NCBI RefSeq assembly: GCF_013214165.1
Contig: NZ_JABSSM010000010.1
Location: 1 to 62,499 of the forward strand
Direction: 5' to 3'
DNA length: 62,499 nucleotides
DNA from: Shewanella sp.
GTDB lineage: Bacteria > Pseudomonadota > Gammaproteobacteria > Enterobacterales > Shewanellaceae
Shown in pieces: positions 27,410 to 38,553 of this stretch (positions are counted from its first letter, which is position 1; every line of letters begins with the position of its first letter). The notes under the pieces are model-generated. The model worked only from the letters and a program-made list of their open reading frames with translations. It was not told the origin of the DNA and did no database searches. The translations under genes were made by a program, and so were the position numbers.

Positions 27410-28039
27410 TCAGAGCTCAAAATTCGCTTTGAGCTTTCCCTGACTCATGGTGGCCAAATCAGTATTGAGTTTGTCTCGATACCGCTTAGGAAGCTCGAAG
27501 GTCACCAGCACCCTATCGGTAAAGTCTCTGTCCGATATCAGGCCGTCACACTGCTTAAGCAGATACTCCACATCTTGAAGTTGGCCATAATCACATTCCA
27601 ATAAACCAGGATGACGGATCTGTTTAAGCTCAGTTTGTAACTGAGTCAGGCCTTGTCTGATACCCGAGCTATAGGCCCTGACTAAACCACCCACTCCGAG
27701 CTTAGTACCGCCGAAGTAACGCACCACTATGGCACCTATCTCACCCACACCAGAGCCCTGTAACGTGGCTAGCATGGGACGCCCGGCGCTTCCGGCTGGC
27801 TCTCCATCATCACTGGAACCGATAGCCATGCTGTTACCCGGTGCAGCATTCACGAACGCATAGCAATAATGACTAGCCCCAGGATACTCGCCCTTAATGT
27901 TAGTAAGTGCACACTTCATGTCTTCGCCAGACTGGCAGTGAAAAAGAAAAGAGATAAAGCGGCTATGCTTTATCTCCTCTGCTACGATTAAGTCGACAGA
28001 TGGGATCGGATAACTATCAATCAATACGAGCACCTTCAA
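27410..28039 (-). CDS. yigZ: IMPACT/YigZ family protein
   Basis: The 209-residue protein of the YigZ/IMPACT (UPF0029) family is recognised by HSRFISFLFHCQSGED, DDGEPAGSAGRPMLATLQGS and VVRYFGGTKLGVGGLVRAYS, plus a C-terminal alpha/beta domain. Eukaryotic IMPACT is a translation regulator; the bacterial role is unclear. The order fadBA-pepQ-yigZ-trkH-hemG is the same as in E. coli, which supports the call. Confidence 0.95.
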   Translation of the reverse strand: MKVLVLIDSYPIPSVDLIVAEEIKHSRFISFLFHCQSGEDMKCALTNIKGEYPGASHYCYAFVNAAPGNSMAIGSSDDGEPAGSAGRPMLATLQGSGVGEIGAIVVRYFGGTKLGVGGLVRAYSSGIRQGLTQLQTELKQIRHPGLLECDYGQLQDVEYLLKQCDGLISDRDFTDRVLVTFELPKRYRDKLNTDLATMSQGKLKANFEL

Positions 28040-28097
28040 TCATAAAATAAACATCAATAATAGCTTACCTATTAAGCCAACAAATTCAAATTGCAGG

Positions 28098-28281
28098 TCC
28101 ACGCCGTGCCCACATAGAAATGCTTAGCTGTGATCCCCAAAAAACCACCACCCCGTGCCCACATAGAAATGCTTAGCTGTGATCCCCAAAAAACACCACC
28201 CCGTGCCCACATAGAAATGCTTAGCTGTGATCCCCAAAAAACGCCACGCAGTGGCTCACATAGAGATGCGCAGCAGATCTA
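28098..28281. repeat. Tandem repeat of three 48-49 bp units plus a diverged fourth
   Basis: GTGCCCACATAGAAATGC recurs at 28106, 28155 and 28203, each followed by TTAGCTGTGATCCCCAAAAA. A diverged last unit starts about 28238 with GCCACGCAGTGGC (a small palindrome) and CATAGAGATGCGCAGCAGAT, and runs into the pepQ stop. A cousin of the last unit lies after gyrB at 51914-51957. The units are contiguous, without spacers. Confidence 0.85.
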
Positions 28282-29601
28282 TTAGCCTAAGCCGCAATCG
28301 CGAGTCATATTCTCATTTCTATCGGCATGAACAATGACATTATCTTCGATACGAATGCCGCCGAATGGACGTAACTCATCTATGGTGTCCCAGTTGATCT
28401 GCGCCTGACGTTTATCTTGTTTCAAGCCATCAAGTAGCGAGTCGATAATGTAGATCCCCGGCTCTATGGTCAGCACTTGGTTCACAGCTAAGGTACGGGT
28501 GCAGCGCAGGAAGGGATGCGCATCGGGTGCGGCAATATGAGTGCCGCGTTCATCATGAAGATAGCCACCCAAGTCGTGGACTTGCAGCCCTAACATATGA
28601 CCGAGTCCATGGGGGAAGAAGACGCTGGTGATGCCCTGCTCGACTAAGCCCTCGACATCTCCTCTGGCCATATTGAAATCTAACATGATCCGCGCAATTT
28701 TCTTATGGGTCTCAATATGCAAATCAAGATACTTGACTCCCGGCCGCATCATATCGACCAGCTCGAGCTGCGCCTTATTCATCGCCTCGATCAACTCACT
28801 GAAGATATTTTTCTCGAAGGCATAGGTACGGGTAATATCCGCGGCATAACCCGAAAAATTTGCCCCAGCATCGATAAGAAAAGATTTTCTCGGGTGAGGA
28901 CTGGCATGTTCAAGCTTGGTGTAATGCAGAATCGACGCATTGCGGTTAAGCGCTATAATATTCCCGTAGGGAACCTCATTTTCGCCCTGACAAGAAGCAG
29001 ACAGATATTCCTGCTGGATCTCAAACTCGCTGCCGCCATTATAGAAGGCATTTTTAGCCGCGACATGACCGCGCACCGCTATCTCGTTAGCGCGGCGCAT
29101 ACACTCGAGCTCATATTCGGTCTTGGTCGCTCTATGGTAATGAAGGTAACTCATCACGGCATCTGGGTTTCGAGTCTTAAATCCGAGCACATCGGCTACA
29201 TCTAAGTGCTCGCCGATATAGGCCCAGTTGGCGATATCTTTCGGTAGTAACTCGGCAACCTTATCGGCCTTAGTCAGCAGTTTGATCTCCACATGCTCAC
29301 TCCAGAATGCGTCGGGGACATCGGCAACCTTATGCCAGAAGTCTACCGGACGAAAGAAGATCAATTGCGGCTTATCCCGGCCATTGACGATCAACCAGGA
29401 GTGAGGGTTATCCAGAATAGGTAACCAAGCCTTAAAGTGCGGATTAACTTTAAAAGGGTAATCCATATCGTCTAAAAATTGACGATGAGGTTGGCCCGCA
29501 TGGATCACCAGGCCAGATAAATTTTCTCGGGTAACTATGTCCGCCACACGACGGTTCAGTTCTGTAATGTGAGCAAGATAATGGTTAGCTAGCGGATCCA
29601 T
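28282..29601 (-). CDS. pepQ: Xaa-Pro dipeptidase PepQ
   Basis: The 439-residue cytosolic metalloenzyme cleaves dipeptides with C-terminal proline and also hydrolyses some organophosphate esters. The pita-bread M24 fold is shown by the metal ligands in [48 protein letters not shown] and [10 protein letters not shown]. Length equals the family norm (E. coli 443). It diverges from fadB across 286 bases, as in E. coli. Confidence 0.96.
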   Translation of the reverse strand: MDPLANHYLAHITELNRRVADIVTRENLSGLVIHAGQPHRQFLDDMDYPFKVNPHFKAWLPILDNPHSWLIVNGRDKPQLIFFRPVDFWHKVADVPDAFWSEHVEIKLLTKADKVAELLPKDIANWAYIGEHLDVADVLGFKTRNPDAVMSYLHYHRATKTEYELECMRRANEIAVRGHVAAKNAFYNGGSEFEIQQEYLSASCQGENEVPYGNIIALNRNASILHYTKLEHASPHPRKSFLIDAGANFSGYAADITRTYAFEKNIFSELIEAMNKAQLELVDMMRPGVKYLDLHIETHKKIARIMLDFNMARGDVEGLVEQGITSVFFPHGLGHMLGLQVHDLGGYLHDERGTHIAAPDAHPFLRCTRTLAVNQVLTIEPGIYIIDSLLDGLKQDKRQAQINWDTIDELRPFGGIRIEDNVIVHADRNENMTRDCGLG

Positions 29602-29745
29602 GAGCGACTTCCTTTATTAGTTGTTCTGATTGCTATACGTGTCTGACTCGCTTTTTAACGTCACTTAACAAGACTATTTATGCCTGGTTAGCATCTAAAA
29701 ACAGTCTAACATAAAGCGTAAAAATACCGCCACCCAAGCAACAAT

Positions 29746-29759
29746 CAAACAAGTGTTTA
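29746..29759. promoter_or_regulatory. Candidate fatty-acid regulator (PsrA-type) site upstream of fadB
   Basis: CAAACAAGTGTTTA fits the PsrA half-site pattern (CAAAC-N4-GTTT), and AAACA/TGTTT is an exact inverted repeat. It lies about 130 bases before fadB in the divergent gap with pepQ. The match is by eye to a short consensus. Confidence 0.35.
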
Positions 29760-29887
29760 AATTGGGTGTTGTAATTTATCTAAAATCGTCGCACACTGAG
29801 TAGTAACTGGTCAGATGATGACCTGCGCTGAGATAGAAGAATAACCCCTACTAGTTAAGACGGGTATCACGCAAAAGGAAGCAAGCA

Positions 29888-32041
29888 ATGATTTACCAAA
29901 GTCCTACGATTCAGGTTGAGTTACTTGAAAATAATATCGCTCGGCTCTGCTTTAACGCACCGGGCTCAGTCAACAAGCTAGATAGAGAAACGATTGACTC
30001 TCTTAACGCTGCACTCGATGCAATCAAGCAAAATTCAGACATCCAAGCTTTAGTCCTGACGTCAGGGAAAAGCGCCTTCATCGTTGGCGCCGACATCACT
30101 GAATTCTTAGGCTTGTTCGCCCAAGACGATAGCGTGCTACTCCCTTGGATAGCGGCAGCGAATGTCGTATTTAATAAGTTAGAAGATCTTCCCTTTCCAA
30201 CACTCTCAGCCATCAACGGCTTTGCACTAGGTGGCGGTTTCGAAACCGTACTCGCGACCGATTTCCGTATTGCCGATACTACGGCAAGAGTGGGACTACC
30301 CGAGTCTAAGCTGGGACTGCTTCCAGGTTTTGGTGGTACGGTTCGCCTTCCACGTCTAATCGGCACAGATAACGCCCTCGAGTGGATCACTAGCGGTAAA
30401 GACCAACGTCCCGAAGCGGCACTTAACGTCGGCGCAATCGACGCTATCGTTGCACCTGAGAACTTACAAGCTGCAGCGATTCAGATGCTTAAAGATGCCG
30501 TCGCAGAAAAACTCGACTGGCAGAACCGCCGTGCTCGCAAGCAGGCACCACTTACACTGCCTAAGCTAGAAGCCATGATGTCATTCGCCACGGCGAAAGG
30601 CATGGTGTTCAAGATAGCGGGCAAGCATTATCCAGCACCTATGACAGCCATCAGCGTCATAGAGCAAGCCGCAAACCTTAAGCGAGATGAAGCCCTCAAG
30701 ATAGAGCATCAGGCATTTGTTAAGCTAGCCAAGACTGACGTGGCTCAGGCATTGATTGGTATCTTCCTCAATGACCAGCTCGTCAAGGGCAAGGCTAAGC
30801 AGGCCGGTAAACTGGCTAAGAAAGTAGACACAGCCGCCGTACTCGGTGCGGGCATCATGGGTGGCGGCATCGCCTACCAGAGCGCCAGCAAGGGCACGCC
30901 TATCGTCATGAAAGATATTGCACAGCCAGCGCTGGAGTTAGGTCTGGGTGAGGCATCTAAGCTGCTTGCGGCGCAGATTAAACGTGGTCGCTCCACACCA
31001 GAGAAGATGGCCAAGGTGCTTAATAACATCACGGCGACGCTGGACTACACCCCGGTCAAAGATGTCGATCTCGTCGTCGAAGCCGTTGTCGAACATCCTA
31101 AGGTCAAGGCTATGGTATTGGCCGAAGTTGAGCAGCACCTTGCCGACGACGCCATCATCACCTCGAATACATCGACCATCTCGATTAACCTACTGGCTAA
31201 GGCCCTTAACAAGCCTGAGCGTTTCTGTGGCATGCACTTCTTCAACCCGGTACATAAGATGCCGCTGGTTGAAATTATTCGGGGTGAGCATAGCTCGGAA
31301 GAGACTATCGCTACTGTTGTTGCCTACGCCAGCAAGATGGGTAAGACACCTATCGTAGTCAATGATTGCCCGGGTTTCTTCATTAACCGTGTGCTGTTCC
31401 CTTACTTTGCAGGCTTCAGCGGCCTACTCGCCGACGGCGCTGATTTCGCCGCTATCGATAAGGTGATGGAGAAGCAGTTCGGTTGGCCAATGGGACCGGC
31501 ATACCTGCTCGATGTTGTCGGTTTAGACACGGGTCATCACGCCCAGGCTGTGATGGCCGAAGGCTTCCCTGATCGCATGGCCAAAGACGGCAAAGATGCT
31601 ATCGATATCATGTTCGAGGCAAAGCGCTTCGGTCAGAAGAATAGCAAGGGTTTCTATGCTTACTCGGTCGACCGTCGTGGCAAGCCGAAGAAAGATGTCG
31701 ATGCCGTTAGCTATGAGCTGCTAGGCGCCGAATTCGGTGAGCTTAAGCAATTCGAATCCGATGAGATCATCGCCCGTACTATGATCCCTATGATCATAGA
31801 AACCGTGCGTTGTCTCGAGGAAGGCATTATCGCTTCACCTGCCGAAGCTGATATGGGTCTGGTTTACGGTCTAGGTTTCCCGCCATTCCGAGGCGGTGTA
31901 TTCCGTTACCTAGATACCATGGGCGTAGCAAACTTCGTCGCCCTCGCCGATAAATATGCTCACCTAGGTGGCCTATATCAAGTAACCGATGCCATGCGTG
32001 AACTTGCCGCAAACAATGGCAGCTACTACCAGTCTAAATAA
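29888..32041 (+). CDS. fadB: Fatty acid oxidation complex subunit alpha
   Basis: The 717-residue enzyme combines enoyl-CoA hydratase/isomerase (residues about 1-190; [15 protein letters not shown], oxyanion-hole [15 protein letters not shown]) with 3-hydroxyacyl-CoA dehydrogenase (NAD site [19 protein letters not shown], about residue 318; catalytic [17 protein letters not shown]). With FadA it forms the cytosolic alpha2beta2 complex for aerobic beta-oxidation. Length is normal (E. coli 729). fadA starts 18 bases after its stop. Confidence 0.97.
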   Translation: MIYQSPTIQVELLENNIARLCFNAPGSVNKLDRETIDSLNAALDAIKQNSDIQALVLTSGKSAFIVGADITEFLGLFAQDDSVLLPWIAAANVVFNKLEDLPFPTLSAINGFALGGGFETVLATDFRIADTTARVGLPESKLGLLPGFGGTVRLPRLIGTDNALEWITSGKDQRPEAALNVGAIDAIVAPENLQAAAIQMLKDAVAEKLDWQNRRARKQAPLTLPKLEAMMSFATAKGMVFKIAGKHYPAPMTAISVIEQAANLKRDEALKIEHQAFVKLAKTDVAQALIGIFLNDQLVKGKAKQAGKLAKKVDTAAVLGAGIMGGGIAYQSASKGTPIVMKDIAQPALELGLGEASKLLAAQIKRGRSTPEKMAKVLNNITATLDYTPVKDVDLVVEAVVEHPKVKAMVLAEVEQHLADDAIITSNTSTISINLLAKALNKPERFCGMHFFNPVHKMPLVEIIRGEHSSEETIATVVAYASKMGKTPIVVNDCPGFFINRVLFPYFAGFSGLLADGADFAAIDKVMEKQFGWPMGPAYLLDVVGLDTGHHAQAVMAEGFPDRMAKDGKDAIDIMFEAKRFGQKNSKGFYAYSVDRRGKPKKDVDAVSYELLGAEFGELKQFESDEIIARTMIPMIIETVRCLEEGIIASPAEADMGLVYGLGFPPFRGGVFRYLDTMGVANFVALADKYAHLGGLYQVTDAMRELAANNGSYYQSK

Positions 32042-33223
<1,182 letters not shown>

Positions 33224-33239
33224 CCTCTTAAGCTAGAAC

Positions 33240-33267
33240 AAAAAGCCAGCAGAAGCTGGCTTTTTTA
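33240..33267. terminator. Bidirectional terminator between fadA and the envelope operon
   Basis: AAAAAGCCAGC and GCTGGCTTTTTT form a long stem around AGAA. It closes fadBA on the right and the leftward five-gene operon on the left. Confidence 0.85.
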
Positions 33268-33285
33268 TTATCTCAATACCTGTAC

Positions 33286-34617
33286 TCAGATTATGTGTTG
33301 GTATAACTCGATTCGACCACTGACTTTTTCGAGGTAGTGCTTGGTCTCGTCATAGGGGAGATGGTCTAAGAGATGCTGGTAAACCTCATCCGGACTCATT
33401 TGATTGATCACCTTAGCCGCTTTTCTGATGTTGCGAGCGCCGTCATCATTAAAGGCTCTCGCCACGTTACCGGCACCGGTATTATACGCCGCAATCATGC
33501 AGTAAAATCGGCTCTGGTCATTTTCAATAGACTTGAGATAGCGCTTATTGAGGATATTGAGGTATGCCGCGCCCGTTGCCACATTAACAACCGGAACATA
33601 CAGGTCCCTGGACGACATCGGCGCGCTAATCTTTCTCACCAATTTATTGACATCATAACCCGCAGTCGTGGGCACTATTTGCATCAATCCATAGGCGGGA
33701 ATGGGTGATCTAGCCTTAGGATCAAAACTCGACTCTGAGTGGATCACCGCCATAATAAGCGCACTTGATATGTGCCACTTTTCGCCCTCTTGCTGGGCAA
33801 AACCAATGACAGCATTCGCGCGTGAACTCAGTCCATTTTTGGGCAAGTTAACCTTATACTCTACAATCTTCTTCTGGGTTAATCGGGCAGTTTGTTGCGC
33901 TCTTTGTTGCTCATAATCTTTACCCAACGTCACCAGACGTTCTCTTGCGACCGCTAACAGTTTTTTCTTCTTTTGCAGCGACACCTGCTCAATGATGTCG
34001 ATCGAGAGATTGTCAGTCTTGGTCAGCTGGGTCTTATCGGACTCCTTATCAATCTCCCTTAATTGAGCCTTGGTTTGCGCAATGATAAGTTGTTTTGCTT
34101 GTTGCTCATTGTCGACGGAGAAGGTAACCGGCGTGATCTTGACCTCAGCAACGGCCTCGGGCTCTACCGCGGTGATCACCTTAGAAACATTCGAATCGGC
34201 GCTATCGACTAACGCCTGCACCTGTTTGCTGAGCTCCGCCTTAGCGTCTTCATCCGATACGTTCAGATCGACGAGTATCGATACCCTGACTTCATTATTT
34301 TCATAATCGATAATAGATTTAACCCTCTTATCGGCCGAATACTCTACGTTTTTATGGCGTTCAGAGACATCTCCTAGCCCCCATTTTTCGATGATTTCGG
34401 CGCGATATTGATCAAATTCTTGTAAATACTCTAGCCGCCAACTTTCATATTCTGCCATATAGGCAAACACAAAATCCTGATATTCCCTTTCTGTTTGCGC
34501 TTGGGTAAAGTTAGCCTTGTCTATTTCAGCATCGAGCTCTGAAAACCTATCGACAGCAACCGCTGAGGGTACACTCAATAATAAGCAGGCCATTAAGCCT
34601 GTTAAACGAGTCTTCAT
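33286..34617 (-). CDS. Periplasmic lytic transglycosylase (MltC-like)
   Basis: The 443-residue protein has a cleavable signal (LLLSVPSAVA) and no lipobox, unlike E. coli MltC. A long helical and charged N-terminal region resembles the MltC-type DUF3393 domain. The C-terminal SLT domain carries the catalytic Glu in MAVIHSESSF, AYGLMQIVPTTAG and IAAYNTGAGNVARAF. It should cleave peptidoglycan glycan strands. It is the last gene of a five-gene leftward operon with three lipoproteins, so it probably opens the cell wall for, or is controlled by, that assembly. The start at 34617 is set by the signal and by AAGGAT upstream. Confidence 0.85.
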   Translation of the reverse strand: MKTRLTGLMACLLLSVPSAVAVDRFSELDAEIDKANFTQAQTEREYQDFVFAYMAEYESWRLEYLQEFDQYRAEIIEKWGLGDVSERHKNVEYSADKRVKSIIDYENNEVRVSILVDLNVSDEDAKAELSKQVQALVDSADSNVSKVITAVEPEAVAEVKITPVTFSVDNEQQAKQLIIAQTKAQLREIDKESDKTQLTKTDNLSIDIIEQVSLQKKKKLLAVARERLVTLGKDYEQQRAQQTARLTQKKIVEYKVNLPKNGLSSRANAVIGFAQQEGEKWHISSALIMAVIHSESSFDPKARSPIPAYGLMQIVPTTAGYDVNKLVRKISAPMSSRDLYVPVVNVATGAAYLNILNKRYLKSIENDQSRFYCMIAAYNTGAGNVARAFNDDGARNIRKAAKVINQMSPDEVYQHLLDHLPYDETKHYLEKVSGRIELYQHII

Positions 34618-34702
34618 CTTTGAATCCTTTCTTAATGACATAAAAATAGCACCCACAGAACTCGGCAAGAGGGAGAGCGGATCTTACCCTCTTGCCTATG
34701 TA

Positions 34703-35302
34703 CTAAAGCTTTTGTAATGAAGACAGTACAGCATCTAACTCTTCGGCGGCTTTGTTGTTATTAAACTTGTTCCATAATGCGGGATCCTTCTTACCTGCAG
34801 CAGCCACAACCTTGGCGATATTGTCATCATAAGTCGCTTTATCCATGCCGACTAAGGTGTACAGTCCACCACCTGGGCTACGCTGAGTCACTATCACTCG
34901 GCTATTAGATAATGTTCGACTGGTCACGTTTTTAGTCACAGACTCAAAGTATTCATTAACGTCTTCAGACACCCTGTCTGTGGTCGATATGATGCTAGCC
35001 TGGGTCGCCTGCTTAAATAAGGTATTCACGTTTGACTCAAACTGCTGCGCCAACCTAGCGCGGGCATCATTGGTTGCTATGTCACGCATGATACTCAAGC
35101 CTGCCACACTCTTTTTTGCATAACCGACGGCCCCAATTTCTATGCCATGGGGCATAACATCACACACCCAACGCGGCGCACTCATGGTGGCAGCATCCGG
35201 ATAAAAACAGTCGAGTTGCTCAACATCTTGTACCGTGTCATTACTCTGACAACCGGCTAGAGCCACCATTACACCTGCTGTGATCAATATTTTTTTCATC
35301 AT
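34703..35302 (-). CDS. LPP20-family lipoprotein (199 residues)
   Basis: The lipoprotein signal ends ALAGC (Cys18). The mature part has the LPP20-domain pattern: APRWVCDVMPHGIEIGAVGY followed by DIATNDARARLAQQFESNVN, then a conserved beta-hairpin region (TSRTLSNSRVIVTQRSPGGG). FlgP in Vibrio and LPP20 in Helicobacter share this domain, and they act in outer-membrane ring or surface structures. Either of the first two Met codons could start it; the second has better spacing from GGGA. It lies between the transglycosylase and CsgG-like genes. Confidence 0.8.
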   Translation of the reverse strand: MMKKILITAGVMVALAGCQSNDTVQDVEQLDCFYPDAATMSAPRWVCDVMPHGIEIGAVGYAKKSVAGLSIMRDIATNDARARLAQQFESNVNTLFKQATQASIISTTDRVSEDVNEYFESVTKNVTSRTLSNSRVIVTQRSPGGGLYTLVGMDKATYDDNIAKVVAAAGKKDPALWNKFNNNKAAEELDAVLSSLQKL

Positions 35303-35308
35303 ATTCCC

Positions 35309-36367
35309 TTAAAATTTTATGAAGTCGCCTAAGCTAATATCCGAGATTTTTTCATCCACGTCATGACAAAAGCTAGCAAAAAATGAGCCCATTGAGTTAC
35401 ATGTACTCTCAAACTTAACTTTTATCGTATCACCACGTTTTACCTTGCCAGCCATGTCGTTATCGATAATGACCCATGCATGATTAGGTTTAATACCGTG
35501 CTCGGCATTATTGATCACCACGCCTTCCCCATAACCACTGGTCTCGACTTCTATATCACCGGCATAGTTGGTCACTTTCTCGTGGGTGATGAAGTCCACC
35601 TCCCACTCAGGCATAACACCATTTTTACTTCCCATATCGATACGCACCATGGTTCCAGTATCACATTGACGCATTTCTACCACGCTCGCTCTTGGTGCGA
35701 GCAAGTTTTTCAAGTCATCGTTACGCGTCACTGCATACTTGGCTGCCTTAGCGATCATGCTGTTGATTTGATCTTGGGAGATAGGGCAACGAGAGTTAGT
35801 GGTGTCGAAAGAGAAACTCTGATCACCAACAAACTGTATTTGTTCCATTGTTATCATGTCAGGTAAGGATACGGTACGGGTACTGGCTTCAATGGTCGCT
35901 TTAAAATCACATGCCGCAGCGACGTAAATACGCTTGTCTGCTATCGGGTCATAGGAGGTATGGGCGGCTTGAAACTCACGCGAAAAGTTTGCCACACCAA
36001 TATCTGTAAATATCGCATAGTCAGCAATCGGTACACCCTCTGAGCTGTAACGTCCACTCGCCTCTGCAATTTGTAACTCCGTCTTTAATTTCTTGGCTAA
36101 GTCACGATCGACAATTTGAGAACCGGTCACATCGATCTGCTGTATTAATGCTTGATGAAAGGATGCTGTAATACGTTTAGCCGTCTTGGTATCTAATTTT
36201 AGCTCAGGCTCAAACACCACAACTTTTGTATTCGAAGTGCCATTTACTACATGATTACTTTCAGGTAATTCTACTCTAGTAGACGCAGAACAAACATGTT
36301 GACCGGTTGACTGACAGCCGGTCAGTGTGGCTAACACGGCCAGCGAAACAATTATTCTTTTTAACAT
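35309..36367 (-). CDS. Lipoprotein with CsgG-like N-terminal region
   Basis: The 352-residue protein has a lipoprotein signal ending LTGC (Cys18). KVVVFEPELKLDTKTAKRIT, then SFHQALIQQIDVTGSQIVDR and IADYAIFTDIGVANF, have the shape of the CsgG/TolB-N-like domain that in CsgG forms the outer-membrane secretion ring. The C-terminal part (MRQCDTGTMVRIDMGSKNGV, GDTIKVKFES) looks like a beta domain as in FlgT-type proteins. Ring formation is inference. Spacing to its neighbours is six and 31 bases, which indicates one operon. Confidence 0.6.
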   Translation of the reverse strand: MLKRIIVSLAVLATLTGCQSTGQHVCSASTRVELPESNHVVNGTSNTKVVVFEPELKLDTKTAKRITASFHQALIQQIDVTGSQIVDRDLAKKLKTELQIAEASGRYSSEGVPIADYAIFTDIGVANFSREFQAAHTSYDPIADKRIYVAAACDFKATIEASTRTVSLPDMITMEQIQFVGDQSFSFDTTNSRCPISQDQINSMIAKAAKYAVTRNDDLKNLLAPRASVVEMRQCDTGTMVRIDMGSKNGVMPEWEVDFITHEKVTNYAGDIEVETSGYGEGVVINNAEHGIKPNHAWVIIDNDMAGKVKRGDTIKVKFESTCNSMGSFFASFCHDVDEKISDISLGDFIKF

Positions 36368-36398
36368 ATATCATCCATTACAAATATTAAAATTTAAT

Positions 36399-37370
36399 TT
36401 ATAGCCCTAAAGCTTTCCAAAAATCCTGCTGCTTCAATAGAGTAGAAAAACGACGAGAAGCCCCCTCACTGGCACGTTCAAAACTGGTTACTGAATTGGC
36501 GTTGGCAATGATTTCATTACTGGCAACAACCAGGTTAGCGTTATTCTTCAAGATAAGGTTGACTTGAACCGTAGAGATGTACATATCGGCTAAATGCGTG
36601 TTGCGCCAATCTGTGTCTAGAATTAATCGATGGGTAAACGCATCAGTGTTACTGTCGACAACCTGAATGTGATATTCCGTTAGGTATCGGGTTATTGATT
36701 CTTTCATCCACTGTGCTTGTTTATCGGCGGAGATGAGCACCCTAATGCTGGCATGCACTCGAGCGACTTTATCTTTGAGTTCAACTATGACATTAACCGG
36801 CGTGTCGTATTCGGCACCTGACAGTGCTGACAAGATAGATTGCCGACTGGCCATATTCACTTCTCGCTCACTCACATCTGCATTGCGTAACCACCAGACT
36901 AAGGCGTCAGTCTGCGCCAGCGTATCGATTTCAAACTGGGCGAGTGCATTATATTGGCTAATATCGGCGATAAGTTGAGCGTTAATATTCGCCTTATCAA
37001 TCTTAGCCTCAACAAAGAAGATATCGCCAACTTGCTGGGCCTTGGTGAACGTGACGCCATTAAGCACCAGTGCTGACGTCTTGGTGTTCACGGTGAAGTC
37101 GTTCACTTGCTGGTAGTGTTCTTTACCATTGATATTATTAGCGATGTTTCGGCTTTTACCGGTAGATCTCACCTCTGTCCACAGCTGCTGGTTCAAGGCG
37201 CTCATGGCTTTTTGCTTGGCTTTATCGAGAGATATGGCTTGCCCAACCGCCACCAATTCCGTGGGCTTGGTTATGTCGGGGTTTAGATACCAATTCGGTG
37301 TTTGACTGGTGGATTGGCACGCAGCGACTAGCGTGCCCGCCAAGAGCATAGCGACAAATTTTAGATTCAT
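36399..37370 (-). CDS. LPP20-family lipoprotein (323 residues)
   Basis: The lipoprotein signal ends LVAAC (Cys18). It continues TPNWYLNPDITKPTELVAVG and AISLDKAKQKAMSALNQQLW, a typical LPP20-domain start, then a long alpha/beta region ending RFSTLLKQQDFWKALGL. It is longer than usual for the family, so a second domain is likely. It is the second gene of the operon and shares the LPP20 domain type with the 199-residue protein, which suggests two related subunits of one outer-membrane assembly. Confidence 0.75.
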   Translation of the reverse strand: MNLKFVAMLLAGTLVAACQSTSQTPNWYLNPDITKPTELVAVGQAISLDKAKQKAMSALNQQLWTEVRSTGKSRNIANNINGKEHYQQVNDFTVNTKTSALVLNGVTFTKAQQVGDIFFVEAKIDKANINAQLIADISQYNALAQFEIDTLAQTDALVWWLRNADVSEREVNMASRQSILSALSGAEYDTPVNVIVELKDKVARVHASIRVLISADKQAQWMKESITRYLTEYHIQVVDSNTDAFTHRLILDTDWRNTHLADMYISTVQVNLILKNNANLVVASNEIIANANSVTSFERASEGASRRFSTLLKQQDFWKALGL

Positions 37371-37385
37371 ATTTCATCCTTGAAT

Positions 37386-38141
37386 TTATTGGGTTTTTAG
37401 CAGTGTTTTATATTCAAAATGGGTCAGTAAACCTTCCACCATCACCTGGGGGTCAAGCTCAGTAATTGCAAAATAATTAGCTTCTAGCTGCCTACTGGCA
37501 GCTAACGATACGCTGACATCTTCAACACCTAGGTCTAATTCAGCATTAAGATCACTGACTTTTGACTGGTCACTATGGCTAAAATGCCCATAGTTTACCG
37601 CGCCTATAATCAGGTTATAAAACATGACGCTCTTACCTAAATCGTGTGACTCGGCGTAATACTCTAGGTTGTTTGCATCACTATAGTAGGTTTCCACCTG
37701 ACTGAAATGACTCTCTATCTGGCTCGATAATAGGGCTTTGTCTGTGTAGGGAATGGAGACTTGGAAATCTGGACTTAGCCCCACCACGGCATAACCTGAC
37801 AAACGCTCATCCTTGATGGCGAGAGTCAGTTGGTACTTCTTATGACCATAGTAGAAAAAGTTCACATCTAGGTTTGACTTGGATTTCTTCGATGCCTGGG
37901 GAGTGCCAAAAACACTGGTGACATAAGCTTGGGTTTGGCCCACATGTAGTGTCGATATTTGTTTAAACTCAATATCGTTGGTCCAATTTGCTACGAACGC
38001 TGCATAGGCCGAGCTAAGCGCATCCTTAGCATCATTCCATTGTCCCAGAGATAACATGACTGCGACCACAGTCAGGGCTACACTCTGTAATTTACTCCAA
38101 AAACTAGCCTTGCCAACTGATTCGGCAGTACAAGTATCCAT
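37386..38141 (-). CDS. Membrane-anchored hypothetical protein heading the envelope operon
   Basis: The 251-residue protein has one hydrophobic segment (about residues 15-35, KLQSVALTVVAVMLSLGQW) and a large extracytoplasmic part with ISTLHVGQTQAYVTSVFGTP and YYGHKKYQLTLAIKDERLSG. It resembles ETEC_3214-type proteins of unknown function, from memory only. The ATG at 38141 is preceded by AAGGAG eight bases away and is preferred to a longer frame. It is the first gene of the five-gene operon; the next starts 15 bases after its stop. Confidence 0.6.
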   Translation of the reverse strand: MDTCTAESVGKASFWSKLQSVALTVVAVMLSLGQWNDAKDALSSAYAAFVANWTNDIEFKQISTLHVGQTQAYVTSVFGTPQASKKSKSNLDVNFFYYGHKKYQLTLAIKDERLSGYAVVGLSPDFQVSIPYTDKALLSSQIESHFSQVETYYSDANNLEYYAESHDLGKSVMFYNLIIGAVNYGHFSHSDQSKVSDLNAELDLGVEDVSVSLAASRQLEANYFAITELDPQVMVEGLLTHFEYKTLLKTQ

Positions 38142-38329
38142 GTCGGTGACTCCTTCCCTAGACTTACCACTAAACCAAGCAAGCATTAACAGGTGCAACA
38201 ATAGCACAGCGAGTCGCTACAAGTTAAGACAATTGTATCGTCTTGAGAACATTACCTATGCGCTAACTGGACTAATGATTAAATCGCCATCAAATGTTGT
38301 GGCACTCGATAACATGCTCAAGATGACCT

Positions 38330-38363
38330 AAAAAAGTCTAAGCACTCTTGCTTAGGCTTTTTT
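38330..38363 (+). terminator. Intrinsic terminator without an obvious gene
   Basis: GTCTAAGC/GCTTAGGC arms around ACTCTT are flanked by an A run and a T run. Both neighbouring genes point away from it (leftward from 38141, rightward from 38554), so it has no gene to end unless one was lost. An open frame ends just before it at 38331. Confidence 0.7.
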
Positions 38364-38373
38364 ATATAACACT

Positions 38374-38389
38374 TGTTCCACGTGGAACA
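38374..38389. promoter_or_regulatory. parS site 1 (perfect)
   Basis: TGTTCCACGTGGAACA is a perfect 16-base palindrome identical in form to proteobacterial parS. ParB is expected to nucleate here for origin segregation. It lies in the gap before ybaK. Confidence 0.85.
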
Positions 38390-38553
38390 TCTCCACTGCA
38401 AGTTCCTGAAAATTTTCCCACAAACAGATCGACCTCCCCTTGAACAATTAATCAAAATCTGTCAAAACTATGCTTCACCAATTTTTATGGAGTCGATGTA
38501 CTTGTGATGAAATTAAAGCTGAATGAGCAAGTTTGCGAAGAGCAAAAACCAGC

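Noticed and set aside
28098..28250. Tandem 48-bp units resembling a CRISPR array
   Set aside because: The units touch each other and are the same along their whole length, so there are no variable spacers; no cas genes are near.
29911..30390. 159-codon leftward frame opposite fadB
   Set aside because: It is a Ser-rich antisense shadow of the FadB hydratase domain.
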